From the NCBI RefSeq assembly GCF_004122735.1, contig NZ_SDIF01000040.1:1-55751 (forward strand): DNA of 55,751 nt, written 5' to 3'. Both the position numbers and the translations under genes were made by a program. The stretch is from Streptomyces sioyaensis (GTDB lineage: Bacteria > Actinomycetota > Actinomycetes > Streptomycetales > Streptomycetaceae). The notes below the pieces were generated by a model. The model searched no databases, was not told where the DNA came from, and was given only the letters and a program-made list of their open reading frames with translations. Positions within the stretch are counted from its first letter, which is position 1; every line of letters begins with the position of its first letter. Shown here piece after piece: positions 1 to 8,102 of this stretch.

Positions 1-78
1 GGGAGGGTGTCGGTCATGGCGGGGAGGGTGGGGTGTGAGCAGAATGCATGGCCCGTGCGCGACCACCGGAGGCTCCCT

Positions 79-1092
79 GTGCCCTTCCCGTCGGGAATAA
101 CCGTCCACCCTGAACTCGCCCCGTATCTGGAAGCCTTGCCGCCGTACTCCGATCCCTTCGTGGACATCGCGGCGACCCGTGAGCGGTTCGGGGAGCTGCT
201 GGCGGCGACCCCGGCCGACCGCACCGGGGTGCGCAGCCGGCGGTACGACATCCCGCGGGAGGACGGCAGCGCCCTGACGGTCGAGGTCTACCGTCCCGAG
301 GCCGTCGAGGGCGCTGAGGGCGCCGAAGGCTCCGGGGGCTCCTCCCGGGGCGGCGCGCTGCCCGCCGTACTGCACTTCCACGGCGGCGGGTACGCCATCG
401 GCCGCGCCCTGCCGGGGCAGGACAAGACTGCCATCGACCTCTGCCGTGAGCTGCCCGCCGTGACCATCGCCGTCGAATACCGCCTCGCGCCCGAGCACCG
501 CTGTCCGGCAGGGGTGGAGGACTGCTACCGCGCGCTGGAGTGGACCGCACAGCGGGCGGCCGAGCTCGGCATCGACCCCGAACGGATCGCCGTCACCGGG
601 AAATCCGCGGGCGGCGGGCTGAGCGCGGCGGTGGCCCAGATGTCCCGCGACCGCGGCGGACCGGCCCTCGCCTACCAGTCGATGTGCGTACCGGACCTCG
701 ATGACCGCATCGCCGACGAGCCGGACCCGGTGCCTGCCGAGCACGCGCCGAGCCCGTGGGTCAACAGCCTCCGCACGATCCGTAGGTCGTGGCAGCACTA
801 TCTGCCGGAGGGGAGCGCGGCCGGTGACTACGCCGCGGCGGCTCGCGCCGAGGACCTCACGGGGCTGCCGCCGGCCTATGTCGTGGTCTGCGATCTCGAT
901 CCGCTGCGGGACGGTGGGCTGGCGTATGCGCGGCGGCTGATGGACGCAGGGGTGGAGGTCACCGTCCGCAATGTGCCCGGAGCCTGGCACGGCTTCGAGC
1001 TGCACGCACCGCGGACGCGGCTCGCGCGGGAAATGGCGGCGCACTGGACGGGGCACCTGCGGGCGGCGTTGTATCCGGCGACGGCGTCTTAG
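79..1092 (+). CDS. alpha/beta hydrolase, hormone-sensitive-lipase family
   Basis: Predicted cytoplasmic carboxylic-ester hydrolase of about 337 residues. The oxyanion-hole motif HGGGYAIG and the nucleophile elbow GKSAGGG (Ser) are both present. Near the C-terminus, the D of VVCDLDPLRD and the H of WHGFE complete a Ser-Asp-His triad. These are the hallmarks of the HSL/bacterial esterase family. I chose the GTG at 79 because a GGAGG lies 6 bases upstream; an ATG at position 7 would add 24 residues of no family character. The stop codon runs into a 13-bp tandem repeat that separates it from the convergent TetR gene. The substrate cannot be told from sequence. Confidence 0.88.
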   Translation: MPFPSGITVHPELAPYLEALPPYSDPFVDIAATRERFGELLAATPADRTGVRSRRYDIPREDGSALTVEVYRPEAVEGAEGAEGSGGSSRGGALPAVLHFHGGGYAIGRALPGQDKTAIDLCRELPAVTIAVEYRLAPEHRCPAGVEDCYRALEWTAQRAAELGIDPERIAVTGKSAGGGLSAAVAQMSRDRGGPALAYQSMCVPDLDDRIADEPDPVPAEHAPSPWVNSLRTIRRSWQHYLPEGSAAGDYAAAARAEDLTGLPPAYVVVCDLDPLRDGGLAYARRLMDAGVEVTVRNVPGAWHGFELHAPRTRLAREMAAHWTGHLRAALYPATAS

Positions 1093-1169
1093 GGCGTCCG
1101 GTCAGGGCGTTCCGTCAGGGCGTTCCGTCAGGGCGTCCGGCCAGGGCGTTCCGTCACGGCGTCCGGTCG
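1092..1169. repeat. six tandem copies of a 13-bp unit between convergent genes
   Basis: Six head-to-tail 13-bp units follow the pattern gggcgtyccgkca (copies start at 1092, 1105, 1118, 1131, 1144 and 1157). Copies 2, 3 and 5 are identical; the others differ at one to four positions. The array starts at the stop codon of the esterase gene and runs into the last codons of the convergent TetR gene, so the final copies encode part of its C-terminal tail. Its length is not a multiple of three, so copy-number change would alter that tail. Confidence 0.85.
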
Positions 1170-1786
1170 TCCGGGCCCCCGTCGCCCGGGTGACCGACCG
1201 TTGAGATCAGGCCACGGGTGAGCCGCACCATCGCGGCGACCAGGGGCTCGCGGGAGCGGTCGGGGCGCTCCAGCCACCACAGGGCGAGGCCTTGGAGCGA
1301 GCTGCGGATCGCCTCGCCGAGCGGCTCCAGTTCGGCCTCGGGGATGCCGGGGACGAACTCGCGCAGCAGCGCCATGTCCGTCTCCCGCTGTCTGCGCTGC
1401 AACTCCTGGTGGAAGGCCTGCACTTCGGGGTCCCCGGTGGTGTCCCGGAACATCATGCGCCAGGTGTACGGATGGCCCTGCACATGCGCGAACCAGGCGT
1501 CGTACATCGCCGTCAGCCTCCCGTCCAGATCGCCCTCGCCGTGCAGGAGTTCACCGATCGGGGCGGCGGCCAGCTCATCGCGGTGCCGCTCCAGCAGGGC
1601 GAGGTGCAGCTCCTGTTTGGAGTCGAAGTGGCGGTAGAGCATCGGCTTGCTCAGGCCCGCTTCGGCCGCGATCTCCCCGATGGTCGTGCCCGCGAAGCCG
1701 CGCTCCGCGAACAGCCGGGCCGCGGTGTCCTCGATGCGTGTCCTGGCCGCGGCTCGCGCGGCGCGGCTCCGGTCGATCTCGTTCAT
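1154..1786 (-). CDS. TetR/AcrR family transcriptional regulator
   Basis: One-component repressor of about 210 residues. The N-terminal helix-turn-helix is clear (RIEDTAARLFAERGFAGTT, then IGEIAAEAGLSKPMLYRHF), and a ligand-binding domain of the usual size follows. The ATG at 1786 has GGGAG just upstream; an upstream in-frame ATG at 1885 would lie inside the presumed operator and is rejected. The gene is divergent from the CrtA-like gene at 1919, and the gap holds a perfect GTGTACC-N4-GGTACAC palindrome, so it probably represses itself and that neighbour. The last codons lie in the 13-bp tandem repeat. The ligand is unknown. Confidence 0.9.
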   Translation of the reverse strand: MNEIDRSRAARAAARTRIEDTAARLFAERGFAGTTIGEIAAEAGLSKPMLYRHFDSKQELHLALLERHRDELAAAPIGELLHGEGDLDGRLTAMYDAWFAHVQGHPYTWRMMFRDTTGDPEVQAFHQELQRRQRETDMALLREFVPGIPEAELEPLGEAIRSSLQGLALWWLERPDRSREPLVAAMVRLTRGLISTVGHPGDGGPDDRTP

Positions 1787-1867
1787 GCGCTCCCACCACT
1801 GCAATCTGGCTTGTTCCGGCCGGCGTTTTCGGGTCGCTGTTGCCTCTGCAATGAAGCATACTAGATC

Positions 1868-1885
1868 GTGTACCGATTGGTACAC
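1868..1885. promoter_or_regulatory. perfect palindrome, probable TetR operator
   Basis: GTGTACC-gatt-GGTACAC is an 18-bp perfect inverted repeat with a 4-bp spacer, in the 132-bp gap between the divergent TetR gene and the CrtA-like gene. It ends 33 bases upstream of the GTG at 1919, where it would overlap a promoter. Position and symmetry are what is expected of a TetR-family operator; the link to this regulator is inference. Confidence 0.7.
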
Positions 1886-1918
1886 GCATCAGTAACATCG
1901 AGGAACGGGGGACCTGCC

Positions 1919-2617
1919 GTGATCGTTTCCGTCCATGTCGCAGATATCGGTGTCCGCTCCGTGCGCGGTGTCCTCCGCGCGTGCCCACAGCCGGACGGGA
2001 CACCCGGCCTGCGCTGGGCCCAGACCGCACTCACCGGCCTCATCGCCGCCGGCCCGCCCCGGCTGCGTCCCGGCCGGGCCACACTGCTCGCCGCGTGGGA
2101 GGACGACTCCGCGCTCGACCGCTTCCTCGCCGAGGCCCCGCTGGCGCGACGGCTGGCCGGCGGCTGGCGGGTGCGGCTGCGGCCGCTCCGGATCTCCGGA
2201 GCCTGGCCCGCGCTGCCGGTGGAGATCGACCCCGGTGCCGCGCCGGACGAGGAGGACGGGCCGGTCGCCGTGCTCACCCTGGGGCAGCTGCGGCTGCGTC
2301 GCGCGCTGCCGTTCCTGCGGGCCAATTCCCGGACCGCAGGCCGGGCCGCGGCCGATCCCTCGCTGCTCGCTTCGGTCGCCGTGGCCCGACCGCCCCGCTT
2401 CGTCGGCACCTTCTCCCTCTGGCGGAGCACGTCGGCGATGCGCCGGTACGCCTACGGGGCCGCCCTCCCCGAGCACAAGGAAGCCGTCAGGGAGCACCGG
2501 GCGAAACCGTTCCACCATGAGGCGGCGTTCCTGCGATTCCGGCCCTACGGTGCGCAGGGAACGCTGGACGGCCATGAGCCGGAGACGCTTGAATCCCTGG
2601 GAGGCGGGGCGCATTGA
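1919..2617 (+). CDS. CrtA-like (spheroidene monooxygenase-like) protein
   Basis: About 232 residues. The VHVADIGVR start, the RPFHHEAAFLRFRPYG-type C-terminal signature (here KPFHHEAAFLRFRPYG) and the WEDDSALDRF block match what I know of actinobacterial proteins annotated as spheroidene monooxygenase. In phototrophs CrtA oxidises carotenoids; no carotenoid genes lie near here, so the true substrate is open. The GTG at 1919 is preceded by GGGGGA at a 6-base spacing. The promoter region contains the GTGTACC/GGTACAC palindrome, so control by the divergent TetR regulator is likely. It may be cotranscribed with the RidA gene 57 bases downstream. Confidence 0.7.
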   Translation: MIVSVHVADIGVRSVRGVLRACPQPDGTPGLRWAQTALTGLIAAGPPRLRPGRATLLAAWEDDSALDRFLAEAPLARRLAGGWRVRLRPLRISGAWPALPVEIDPGAAPDEEDGPVAVLTLGQLRLRRALPFLRANSRTAGRAAADPSLLASVAVARPPRFVGTFSLWRSTSAMRRYAYGAALPEHKEAVREHRAKPFHHEAAFLRFRPYGAQGTLDGHEPETLESLGGGAH

Positions 2618-2674
2618 CGGCGCAGGGGAGCCCGCGGAATGCGTGACGAGGCCGGGACGAGCGCGGGAGCAGGG

Positions 2675-3148
2675 ATGACGACCGAGAGCGGCGAGCACGG
2701 CGAGTACGGCGGAAACGGCACGCACGGCGGGGATACGGACGCGCGGCGCGGCGCCCTGGAGCGCATCAACCCACCGCACCTCGCGCCGCCGACCGGCTTC
2801 AGCCATGCCGTGCGCGCCGCCTCGGGCACCATGGTCTTTCTCGCCGGGCAGACAGCGCTCGACGGATCCGGCCGGATCGTCGGGGACGGCATCGTCGAGC
2901 AGTTCGAGCGGGCGCTGACCAACCTCCTGGAGGTCGCGTCGGCCGCCGGCGCCGGCCCGGCCGACCTCGCCAAGCTCACCGTCTTCGCCGTCGATGTCGC
3001 CGACTACCGCCGGCATGCCCGCGAGCTCGGCCAGGTGTGGAAGCGCCTGGCCGGCGGCGACTATCCGGCGATGGCCGTGATCGGCGCCACCCGCCTGTGG
3101 GACGAGGCGGCACTGGTGGAGATCGAGGGCATCGCCGTCGTCAGTTAG
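2675..3148 (+). CDS. RidA/YjgF/YER057c family protein
   Basis: About 157 residues. After a glycine-rich N-terminal tail the RidA fold is evident: VFLAGQTALD, a middle LTNLLEVASAAGAG helix and the C-terminal segment LWDEAALVEIEGIAVV. RidA proteins deaminate reactive enamine/imine intermediates made by PLP enzymes. The usual substrate-binding arginine, found in a PARxxV-type motif in canonical RidA, is replaced here by YPAMAVIGATRL. It is therefore probably a divergent Rid subfamily with a different or no deaminase activity. The ATG at 2675 with GGGAGC upstream is preferred over one at 2639. Confidence 0.8.
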   Translation: MTTESGEHGEYGGNGTHGGDTDARRGALERINPPHLAPPTGFSHAVRAASGTMVFLAGQTALDGSGRIVGDGIVEQFERALTNLLEVASAAGAGPADLAKLTVFAVDVADYRRHARELGQVWKRLAGGDYPAMAVIGATRLWDEAALVEIEGIAVVS

Positions 3149-3210
3149 CGGCGGTGGCGGCGACGCCACCCCGTCCACTCCGTCCACCCGTCCGCCCCGC
3201 ACACACCAGA

Positions 3211-3247
3211 GGCGCCCGCTCCACCGTCCTCCGGTGGAGCGAGCGCC
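3211..3247. terminator. hairpin terminator between convergent genes
   Basis: A 16-base arm (GGCGCCCGCTCCACCG, 3211-3226) pairs with 3232-3247 across a 5-base loop, with one mismatch. It sits 63 bases past the RidA stop and 119 bases before the end of the convergent acyltransferase gene, so it can serve both strands. Confidence 0.7.
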
Positions 3248-3365
3248 CCTGACGCTGTTCTCAGGTCTCGGACGCACGTTCCGTCACAGACGTGCGCTTC
3301 CACGACGTGCGCTTCCCGTCACGGACCCCGAGGTGTCCCCGCGTTCGGTGCCCGACCGCGTCCGC

Positions 3366-4676
3366 TCAGTTCCGGCTGCGGGCCATCCCCACCGGGTCCT
3401 TCTTGAACGCCCAGGTCATCTTGGGCTCCATGGCCCACCGGAAGATCCGCTGCACGGGTGGCGTACACAGCAGGGTGATGACCGTGCCCGCGACGATCGT
3501 CAGCACTACGGCGCCCCAGGGCGTGTGCATCCACGGGCTGTCGTACCAGTTCCAGAAGCGCGAGCCCTTGGCCAGGAAGCCGTGCAGCAGATAGCCGTAC
3601 AGCGTCCCTGCGCCCAGCGCCGTGCACCACATCGTGCGGCCCGGGATCCAGGCGAAGAAGCAGGCCACGAGCACCAGCGAACAGCCGAACATCGCCAGCG
3701 TCATCACCGCGCCGCTCCACCACGGGGCGGCGAGTTCCTGCGCGGCATCGCGGTGGTAGAACCACGCGGCGTTCATCCGCGGCGCCGCCCAGTACGCGAA
3801 GACCAGCGCGGCCGCGAAGACCGGGACGGCCAGGATCCGCGCCTTCTTGCGGCGTACCAGCTTGAAGTGCTCCGGCCGCAGCGACAGCCCGATCACGAAG
3901 AACGGCAGGAACTGCAGCACCCGCTGGAGGTCCAGATCGTCGCCGATGTCCGGGGAAATGGACGCGAGCACGGCGATGGCCAGAGCCAGCGGGACCGGCC
4001 AGCGCACGATCTTCCACAGCGGGGTGGTCAGCCGCCAGATGAACAGCGCGGCCAGGAACCAGGTCAAATACCAGGGGTCCGTGAGACTGATCGGATATCC
4101 CGGATCGTCGTCCGCCCACCTCTTGAAGAGCGTGTAGGCGACTTCGAAGAGGATGTAGGGAACGGCGACCCCGGTAATCAGCCGCTGCAGCCGGTCCTTG
4201 CGCATATCGAAACTGCGCGAGAAATAGCCGGAGATGATGATGAACGCCGGCATATGAAAGGCGTAGACGGTGATGTAGAGCGCCGCCGCGGACCGGCTGC
4301 CGTCACGCAGCGGCTCCCAGGAGTGCCCCATCGCCACCAGCACAATGGCCAGATACTTCGCATTGTCGAAAAAGGCATCGCGCGGCTTCGCCTTGGCATC
4401 GGCCTTGGTATCGGCCGTGGCCTCGTTCTTCGCCCGGCTGCCGCCCCGACCCGCGGGCCGGGCCTGCGAAGTACCGCCCGCAGCCGGGGAATCGGCGGGT
4501 GACCGGACGGCCGTCGCCGTGGCGGACGTCGTCGCCACGGGTGTCATCGTGGCCTTCGCACCTGCGGCTTCCGCCGGCGCCGCGGCCCCCGTGTGCGTCA
4601 GCGTGTCATGCGCCAGCTGCCGTGGCGGGGGAAGCGGAACCCGCCGTTCGCCGTACGCCGGAAAGTCGTTCGTCAA
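3366..4676 (-). CDS. acyltransferase family 3 membrane protein
   Basis: About 436 residues. A roughly 100-residue Ala/Thr-rich, low-complexity cytoplasmic tail precedes the acyltransferase-3 core, which opens with FFDNAKYLAIVLVAMGHSW and continues with about ten hydrophobic segments (AFHMPAFIIISGYFSRSF, WYLTWFLAALFIWRL and so on). Family members O-acylate cell-surface sugars or lipids; the conserved His of MGHSW and the FHMPAF segment fit. I favour the TTG at 4676 (GGGAGG four bases upstream); an in-frame ATG exists at 4754, so the start is uncertain. It may be downstream of, but is not tightly coupled to, the glycerophosphodiesterase gene. Confidence 0.85.
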   Translation of the reverse strand: MTNDFPAYGERRVPLPPPRQLAHDTLTHTGAAAPAEAAGAKATMTPVATTSATATAVRSPADSPAAGGTSQARPAGRGGSRAKNEATADTKADAKAKPRDAFFDNAKYLAIVLVAMGHSWEPLRDGSRSAAALYITVYAFHMPAFIIISGYFSRSFDMRKDRLQRLITGVAVPYILFEVAYTLFKRWADDDPGYPISLTDPWYLTWFLAALFIWRLTTPLWKIVRWPVPLALAIAVLASISPDIGDDLDLQRVLQFLPFFVIGLSLRPEHFKLVRRKKARILAVPVFAAALVFAYWAAPRMNAAWFYHRDAAQELAAPWWSGAVMTLAMFGCSLVLVACFFAWIPGRTMWCTALGAGTLYGYLLHGFLAKGSRFWNWYDSPWMHTPWGAVVLTIVAGTVITLLCTPPVQRIFRWAMEPKMTWAFKKDPVGMARSRN

Positions 4677-4979
4677 GGAGCCTCCCGAAAGGTTCCCAGG
4701 GGAGGAACTGGAAGATGGCCCGCACCGGGCCGCACATCGGAACCCAAAAGCCAAATCCTGCGTCTTAGTTCTTTTACGGGGAGTGTGGCGGCGTCGAACA
4801 TCTCAGGCACCTTAGCCCCGCGGCGGGAATCACGTAAATCCCCGACTGCCGCGGCCACACGCGGCGCATCCGCCCTCCACAGCTCCTTCACGGAGCGCGG
4901 ACGGCGGTGCGGCGCCGTGGCATGGCCCGGCACCGCGAGCAAGCTGGACAATGCCCCTCGAATCACCGACCGTTGCCCA

Positions 4980-5864
4980 TTATTCAATAACACCGTCGAC
5001 GCCCCGCGCACGCACGGACCGCGCGGTGGTGTTCTTCGCCACGTCCCACGCATAGACCTCCAAGGGACGCCCGTGCGGCCCGCGCAGCCGGTGTACGGCC
5101 GCCAGCCAGCCCGAACTGACCGCGGAAACCGGGGGGTTGATCTGATCGGCGATCCGCGCGTAGCCCGCCAGCCGGCGCACGTCGGGCGCGCCCAGAATTC
5201 CGGTACGCACCTGCGGTGCCCGCTCGTGCACGGCCTTGACGCAGCGCACGGAGAAGCTCTGGATCACCAGCCGGCTGCGGACATGGGCGCGATCCAGCCA
5301 CCCCAGTGCCCGTAGTTCGCGGAGGACCTGCGCTTCGATACCGGGGTATTTCTCCGGCGCCTTGATCTCCAGCAGCAGCCGCTGCCCGTTGTGGTCCAGA
5401 CGGCGCAGATAGGCGGCGAGCGTCGGCACCCGCTCCCCCGCGAACCGTCCGCCGAACCAGCTCCCGGCGTCCAGCCGCGCGATCTCGGCTGCCGTGAAGT
5501 CTCCCACCCGCCACGGCGCCCGCCCGGGAAACACCGTCGCGGCGTCGGTCGTCCGCTCCAGCGTGGCGTCGTGCAGCACCACCAGCCGGCCGTCCTTGCT
5601 GCGCTGCACATCGTTCTCCACCCATATGAGTCCGCGGCGGTGTGCAGCGTCCACGGCGGCGAGGGTGTTCTCCGGTGCGTCACGGGAGGCGCCGCGGTGG
5701 GCGATCACCCGGGTCGCCGCGGTGCCGGGGCCGGCCCGTGCACCGCTGATCACGGCGACGTCCGCGTACTCCCCCGGTCCGGCGGAGAGCACGGACGACG
5801 ACACCGCGGCCGTCACCAGATAGGCGACCGAGGCAGCGGGTATCCGCAGCGATCTCCGAAGCAT
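4980..5864 (-). CDS. secreted glycerophosphodiester phosphodiesterase
   Basis: About 294 residues. An N-terminal signal sequence (RRSLRI, then a hydrophobic stretch ending near SAGPGEY) precedes a GDPD TIM-barrel. Catalytic features are VIAHRGA, APENT, WVENDVQRSKDGRLVV and HDATLERTT, with LLLEIKAPE in the middle. It would release glycerol-3-phosphate from glycerophosphodiesters outside the membrane. The ATG at 5864 has GGGAGG 7 bases upstream. The protein stops directly after GVDGVIE, where homologues usually continue for a few residues, so the C-terminus is slightly short; the next frame is open, but I see no proof of a frameshift. Confidence 0.88.
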   Translation of the reverse strand: MLRRSLRIPAASVAYLVTAAVSSSVLSAGPGEYADVAVISGARAGPGTAATRVIAHRGASRDAPENTLAAVDAAHRRGLIWVENDVQRSKDGRLVVLHDATLERTTDAATVFPGRAPWRVGDFTAAEIARLDAGSWFGGRFAGERVPTLAAYLRRLDHNGQRLLLEIKAPEKYPGIEAQVLRELRALGWLDRAHVRSRLVIQSFSVRCVKAVHERAPQVRTGILGAPDVRRLAGYARIADQINPPVSAVSSGWLAAVHRLRGPHGRPLEVYAWDVAKNTTARSVRARGVDGVIE

Positions 5865-6448
5865 GCGGGGGCCTCCCGGTCCGCTCACCGCAGACGGCCC
5901 CGCCTGCGCCAGGTACGCCCCCTCGGGCCCGCCCTCGGGTCCAGGAAGACGGCTGTCACCTCAACATGCCCGGATCCCGCCGCACCCGCCACGCGAGCGC
6001 CCCCCTCGGCCGCCGGGCGCCACCGGCCCCTCCGAGACCGTTTCCCCAGGTCAGAGCGGGTGGGGAGGGGAGCCGGACGGACGGGTGACCAGGTCCCACG
6101 CGGCCCGCCATCCGTGCGGTCCGTCGCCCGCCGCCCGTCGCCGTCGCCGCAGCATCGTGGGTCCGAAACCCACCGCCGCTTGCGCGCGCCCGGCAGGTAA
6201 TTCCGCGGCACCCTCGCGCCCCGGTACGCAGAATTCCTCCTGCGACGATGCGCCTACCGCTCGCCGACGACCAGGAGATGGTCCGCCGGGGCGTTGTGGG
6301 TCGCCCCGCCCTGTATGTAGACCGCCCCGTATGTAGACCGTGTAACAACCGCCGATGGACGGCTGTTACACGGCTGACCACCCACCGAGAAGCACCCCTC
6401 ATAGCTTCTGAACCGGCCGAACGACCCCCACGAACCGGAGCAGAAGCC
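5865..6448. other. intergenic region between divergent genes
   Basis: No gene is supported in these 584 bases. Open frames here are arginine/proline-rich shadows without family motifs. The left part must hold the promoter of the phosphodiesterase gene; the right part holds the direct and inverted repeats described separately and the promoter of the exported-protein/two-component operon. Confidence 0.6.
6313..6373. promoter_or_regulatory. direct repeats plus inverted repeat upstream of exported-protein gene
   Basis: Two direct copies of GTATGTAGACCG (6313-6324 and 6329-6340) have a 16-bp period. The second runs into an inverted repeat CCGTGTAACA (6338-6347)/TGTTACACGG (6364-6373) with perfect 10-bp arms; the inner spacer also pairs partly (accgcc/ggacggc). 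The block ends 75 bases upstream of the ATG at 6449. It could be an operator, for example for the response regulator encoded downstream (direct repeats are typical OmpR-type sites), or an RNA hairpin. Confidence 0.5.
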
Positions 6449-6937
6449 ATGAACTTCAGCACGAACAGGTCCCAGCGCATGAAGACGGCCCTCGGCGCCG
6501 GACTTGCCGCCGTCGCCGTCCTCGGCACGGTCGCCACCGCCCAGTCGGCGAACGCCGCCACCGCCCAGCACCCCGCGAAGGCCGCCCGCACCAGCAGCGC
6601 CCCCTACGTCATCAACCACTACGGCGAGGAGAACGCGGACAAGGGCCGCGCCGAGCGCAGCCCCGCGCACCTGGTGCTCTCCGAATTCACCTCGGCCCAG
6701 GGCCTCCACTGGAAGCAGTGGGACGGCAAGCAGGCCGTGGCCACCGGCAAGGTCACCGGCAACTGGTGCCTGGACACCTGCCTCGACAAGCCGTTGAACG
6801 CGACGGTCACCCTCTCGGACCCCAAGACCGTGCACGGCAAGCGGGTTTACTCCTCCTTCACCCTGAAGCTGGCCGACGGCGCCGGTAAGTACGATGCCGA
6901 GGACCTCCACGGCAAGCGCCCGCTCGCCACCAGCTGA
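6449..6937 (+). CDS. secreted protein with WCLxxC domain, paralogue of next gene
   Basis: About 162 residues. An N-terminal signal peptide (basic start, hydrophobic core GAGLAAVAVLGTVATA) has a probable cleavage after ANA. The mature part contains LVLSEFTSAQGLHWKQW, then QAVATGKVTGNWCLDTC. The same pattern recurs in the next protein (LTEFSSVSRLSWRSW, then KAVATGRLSGNWCLPRC), so the two are tandem paralogues. I do not recognise the family; the two Cys could form a disulfide outside the cell. It is the first gene of an apparent operon with the lipoprotein and two-component genes (gap 15 bases). Confidence 0.8.
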   Translation: MNFSTNRSQRMKTALGAGLAAVAVLGTVATAQSANAATAQHPAKAARTSSAPYVINHYGEENADKGRAERSPAHLVLSEFTSAQGLHWKQWDGKQAVATGKVTGNWCLDTCLDKPLNATVTLSDPKTVHGKRVYSSFTLKLADGAGKYDAEDLHGKRPLATS

Positions 6938-6952
6938 CGCGAAGGGTTCCCG

Positions 6953-7408
6953 ATGCACAAGCCCACGGCCGTGGCCGCCGTCTGCGCGCTGCTGCTCACG
7001 GCCGTGGGCGTCACCGGATGCGGCACGCCCCCGCAGCCCCGGGTCGAGGGCCCCGCTCCCCGCTCCACCCCGGCCTCCGGCCCGGCCTATGTCTCCGACA
7101 CCATGGGCCACCCGCTGACCCGTCCCACGGGCTTCGCCCTCACCGAGTTCTCGTCGGTCTCCCGGCTGAGCTGGCGCTCCTGGGGCGGGCCGAAGGCCGT
7201 GGCCACCGGGCGGCTGTCCGGCAATTGGTGCCTTCCCCGGTGCACCGGCACCGGCTATCCGGCCACCATCGAACTCAGCCGTCTCCAGCGCCGGGAGAAC
7301 GTCTCCTACTACACCCGCGCCGCCGTCCGCTCCTCCCATCTCCCGCCCGGCGGGCACGACGGGCAGAGCGAGCTGAGCGCGGTGCGGCTGCCTCTCCCCG
7401 AGTCCTAG
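6953..7408 (+). CDS. putative lipoprotein, lipidated paralogue of preceding secreted protein
   Basis: About 151 residues. A short signal peptide ends in the lipobox VTGC at about residue 23, followed by a proline-rich linker and the shared domain (FALTEFSSVSRLSWRSWGG, AVATGRLSGNWCLPRC). It should be anchored to the outer face of the membrane, next to the sensor of the histidine kinase encoded two genes downstream. A lipoprotein next to a two-component pair resembles the cseA-cseB-cseC arrangement in layout only; I see no sequence evidence that this is CseA. The ATG is 15 bases after the previous stop, and the response regulator begins 12 bases after this one. Confidence 0.8.
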   Translation: MHKPTAVAAVCALLLTAVGVTGCGTPPQPRVEGPAPRSTPASGPAYVSDTMGHPLTRPTGFALTEFSSVSRLSWRSWGGPKAVATGRLSGNWCLPRCTGTGYPATIELSRLQRRENVSYYTRAAVRSSHLPPGGHDGQSELSAVRLPLPES

Positions 7409-7420
7409 GAACTGCCGGCG

Positions 7421-8098
7421 ATGACTGACGTGCTGCTCGTGGAGGACGACCCGCTGCTGCGGGAAGCCACCCAACTCTCCCTGGAACGCTACGGATACGG
7501 GGTGCGCACCGCCTCCGACGGCCACGCCGGACTGGCCCTGTTCCACGACCGCGCGCCGGATGTCGTCGTCGTGGACGTCATGCTGCCCCGGCTCGGCGGG
7601 GTGAGCGTGGTACGCCGCATCCGCGCGGTGAGCCGGCTGCCGATGCTGATGATCTCCGCGCGCACCGACCCCGTCGATGTGATCCTCGGCCTGGAGGCGG
7701 GCGCCGACGACTACCTCACCAAGCCGTACGACATCCCCGTCCTCGTCGCCCGCATACGCGCGGCGCTGCGCCGTACCGCGGACACCGCCCCGAGCGAGCC
7801 ACCCCCGCACGCCACACGACTGCGGTTCGGGGACCTCACGGTGGACACCGCCTCCATGGACGTCCACCGGGAGGGCCGGCTGCTGGAACTCACCCCCACC
7901 GAACGCCGGTTGGTGCTGGAATTCGCCGCGGAGCCCGGGGTGGTGCTCTCCCGGACCGTCCTGCTGGAGCGGGTGTGGGACTACGCCTGCGGCGGGGACG
8001 CCCGGGTCGTGGACGTCCATGTGAAGCGGCTGCGCGCCAAGATCGGCCGCGAGCGGATCGTGACCGTCCGGGGCTTCGGCTACAAGCTCGTGCCCTGA
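7421..8098 (+). CDS. OmpR/PhoB-family response regulator
   Basis: About 225 residues. The receiver domain has the acidic pocket (LLVEDD), phospho-acceptor Asp52 in VVVVDVMLP, the switch Ser of LMISAR and the conserved Lys in DDYLTKPYD. The C-terminal winged helix is typical of OmpR (RLLELTPTERRLVLEF, VDVHVKRLRAKIG, TVRGFGYKL). It is followed after only 4 bases by its cognate histidine kinase. The direct repeats upstream of 6449 are candidate binding sites, implying autoregulation of the whole operon; that is inference. Confidence 0.95.
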   Translation: MTDVLLVEDDPLLREATQLSLERYGYGVRTASDGHAGLALFHDRAPDVVVVDVMLPRLGGVSVVRRIRAVSRLPMLMISARTDPVDVILGLEAGADDYLTKPYDIPVLVARIRAALRRTADTAPSEPPPHATRLRFGDLTVDTASMDVHREGRLLELTPTERRLVLEFAAEPGVVLSRTVLLERVWDYACGGDARVVDVHVKRLRAKIGRERIVTVRGFGYKLVP

Positions 8099-8102
8099 CG
8101 CC

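Noticed and set aside
1092..1169. CRISPR-like array
   Set aside because: Units are 13 bp with no spacers and no cas genes in the window.
3234..4502. 422-codon plus-strand frame
   Set aside because: Antisense of the acyltransferase gene; Arg/His/Gln-rich without motifs.
4676..4979. Small gene between the phosphodiesterase and acyltransferase genes
   Set aside because: A minus-strand frame exists through this gap, but without ribosome site or family resemblance; treated as the acyltransferase leader.
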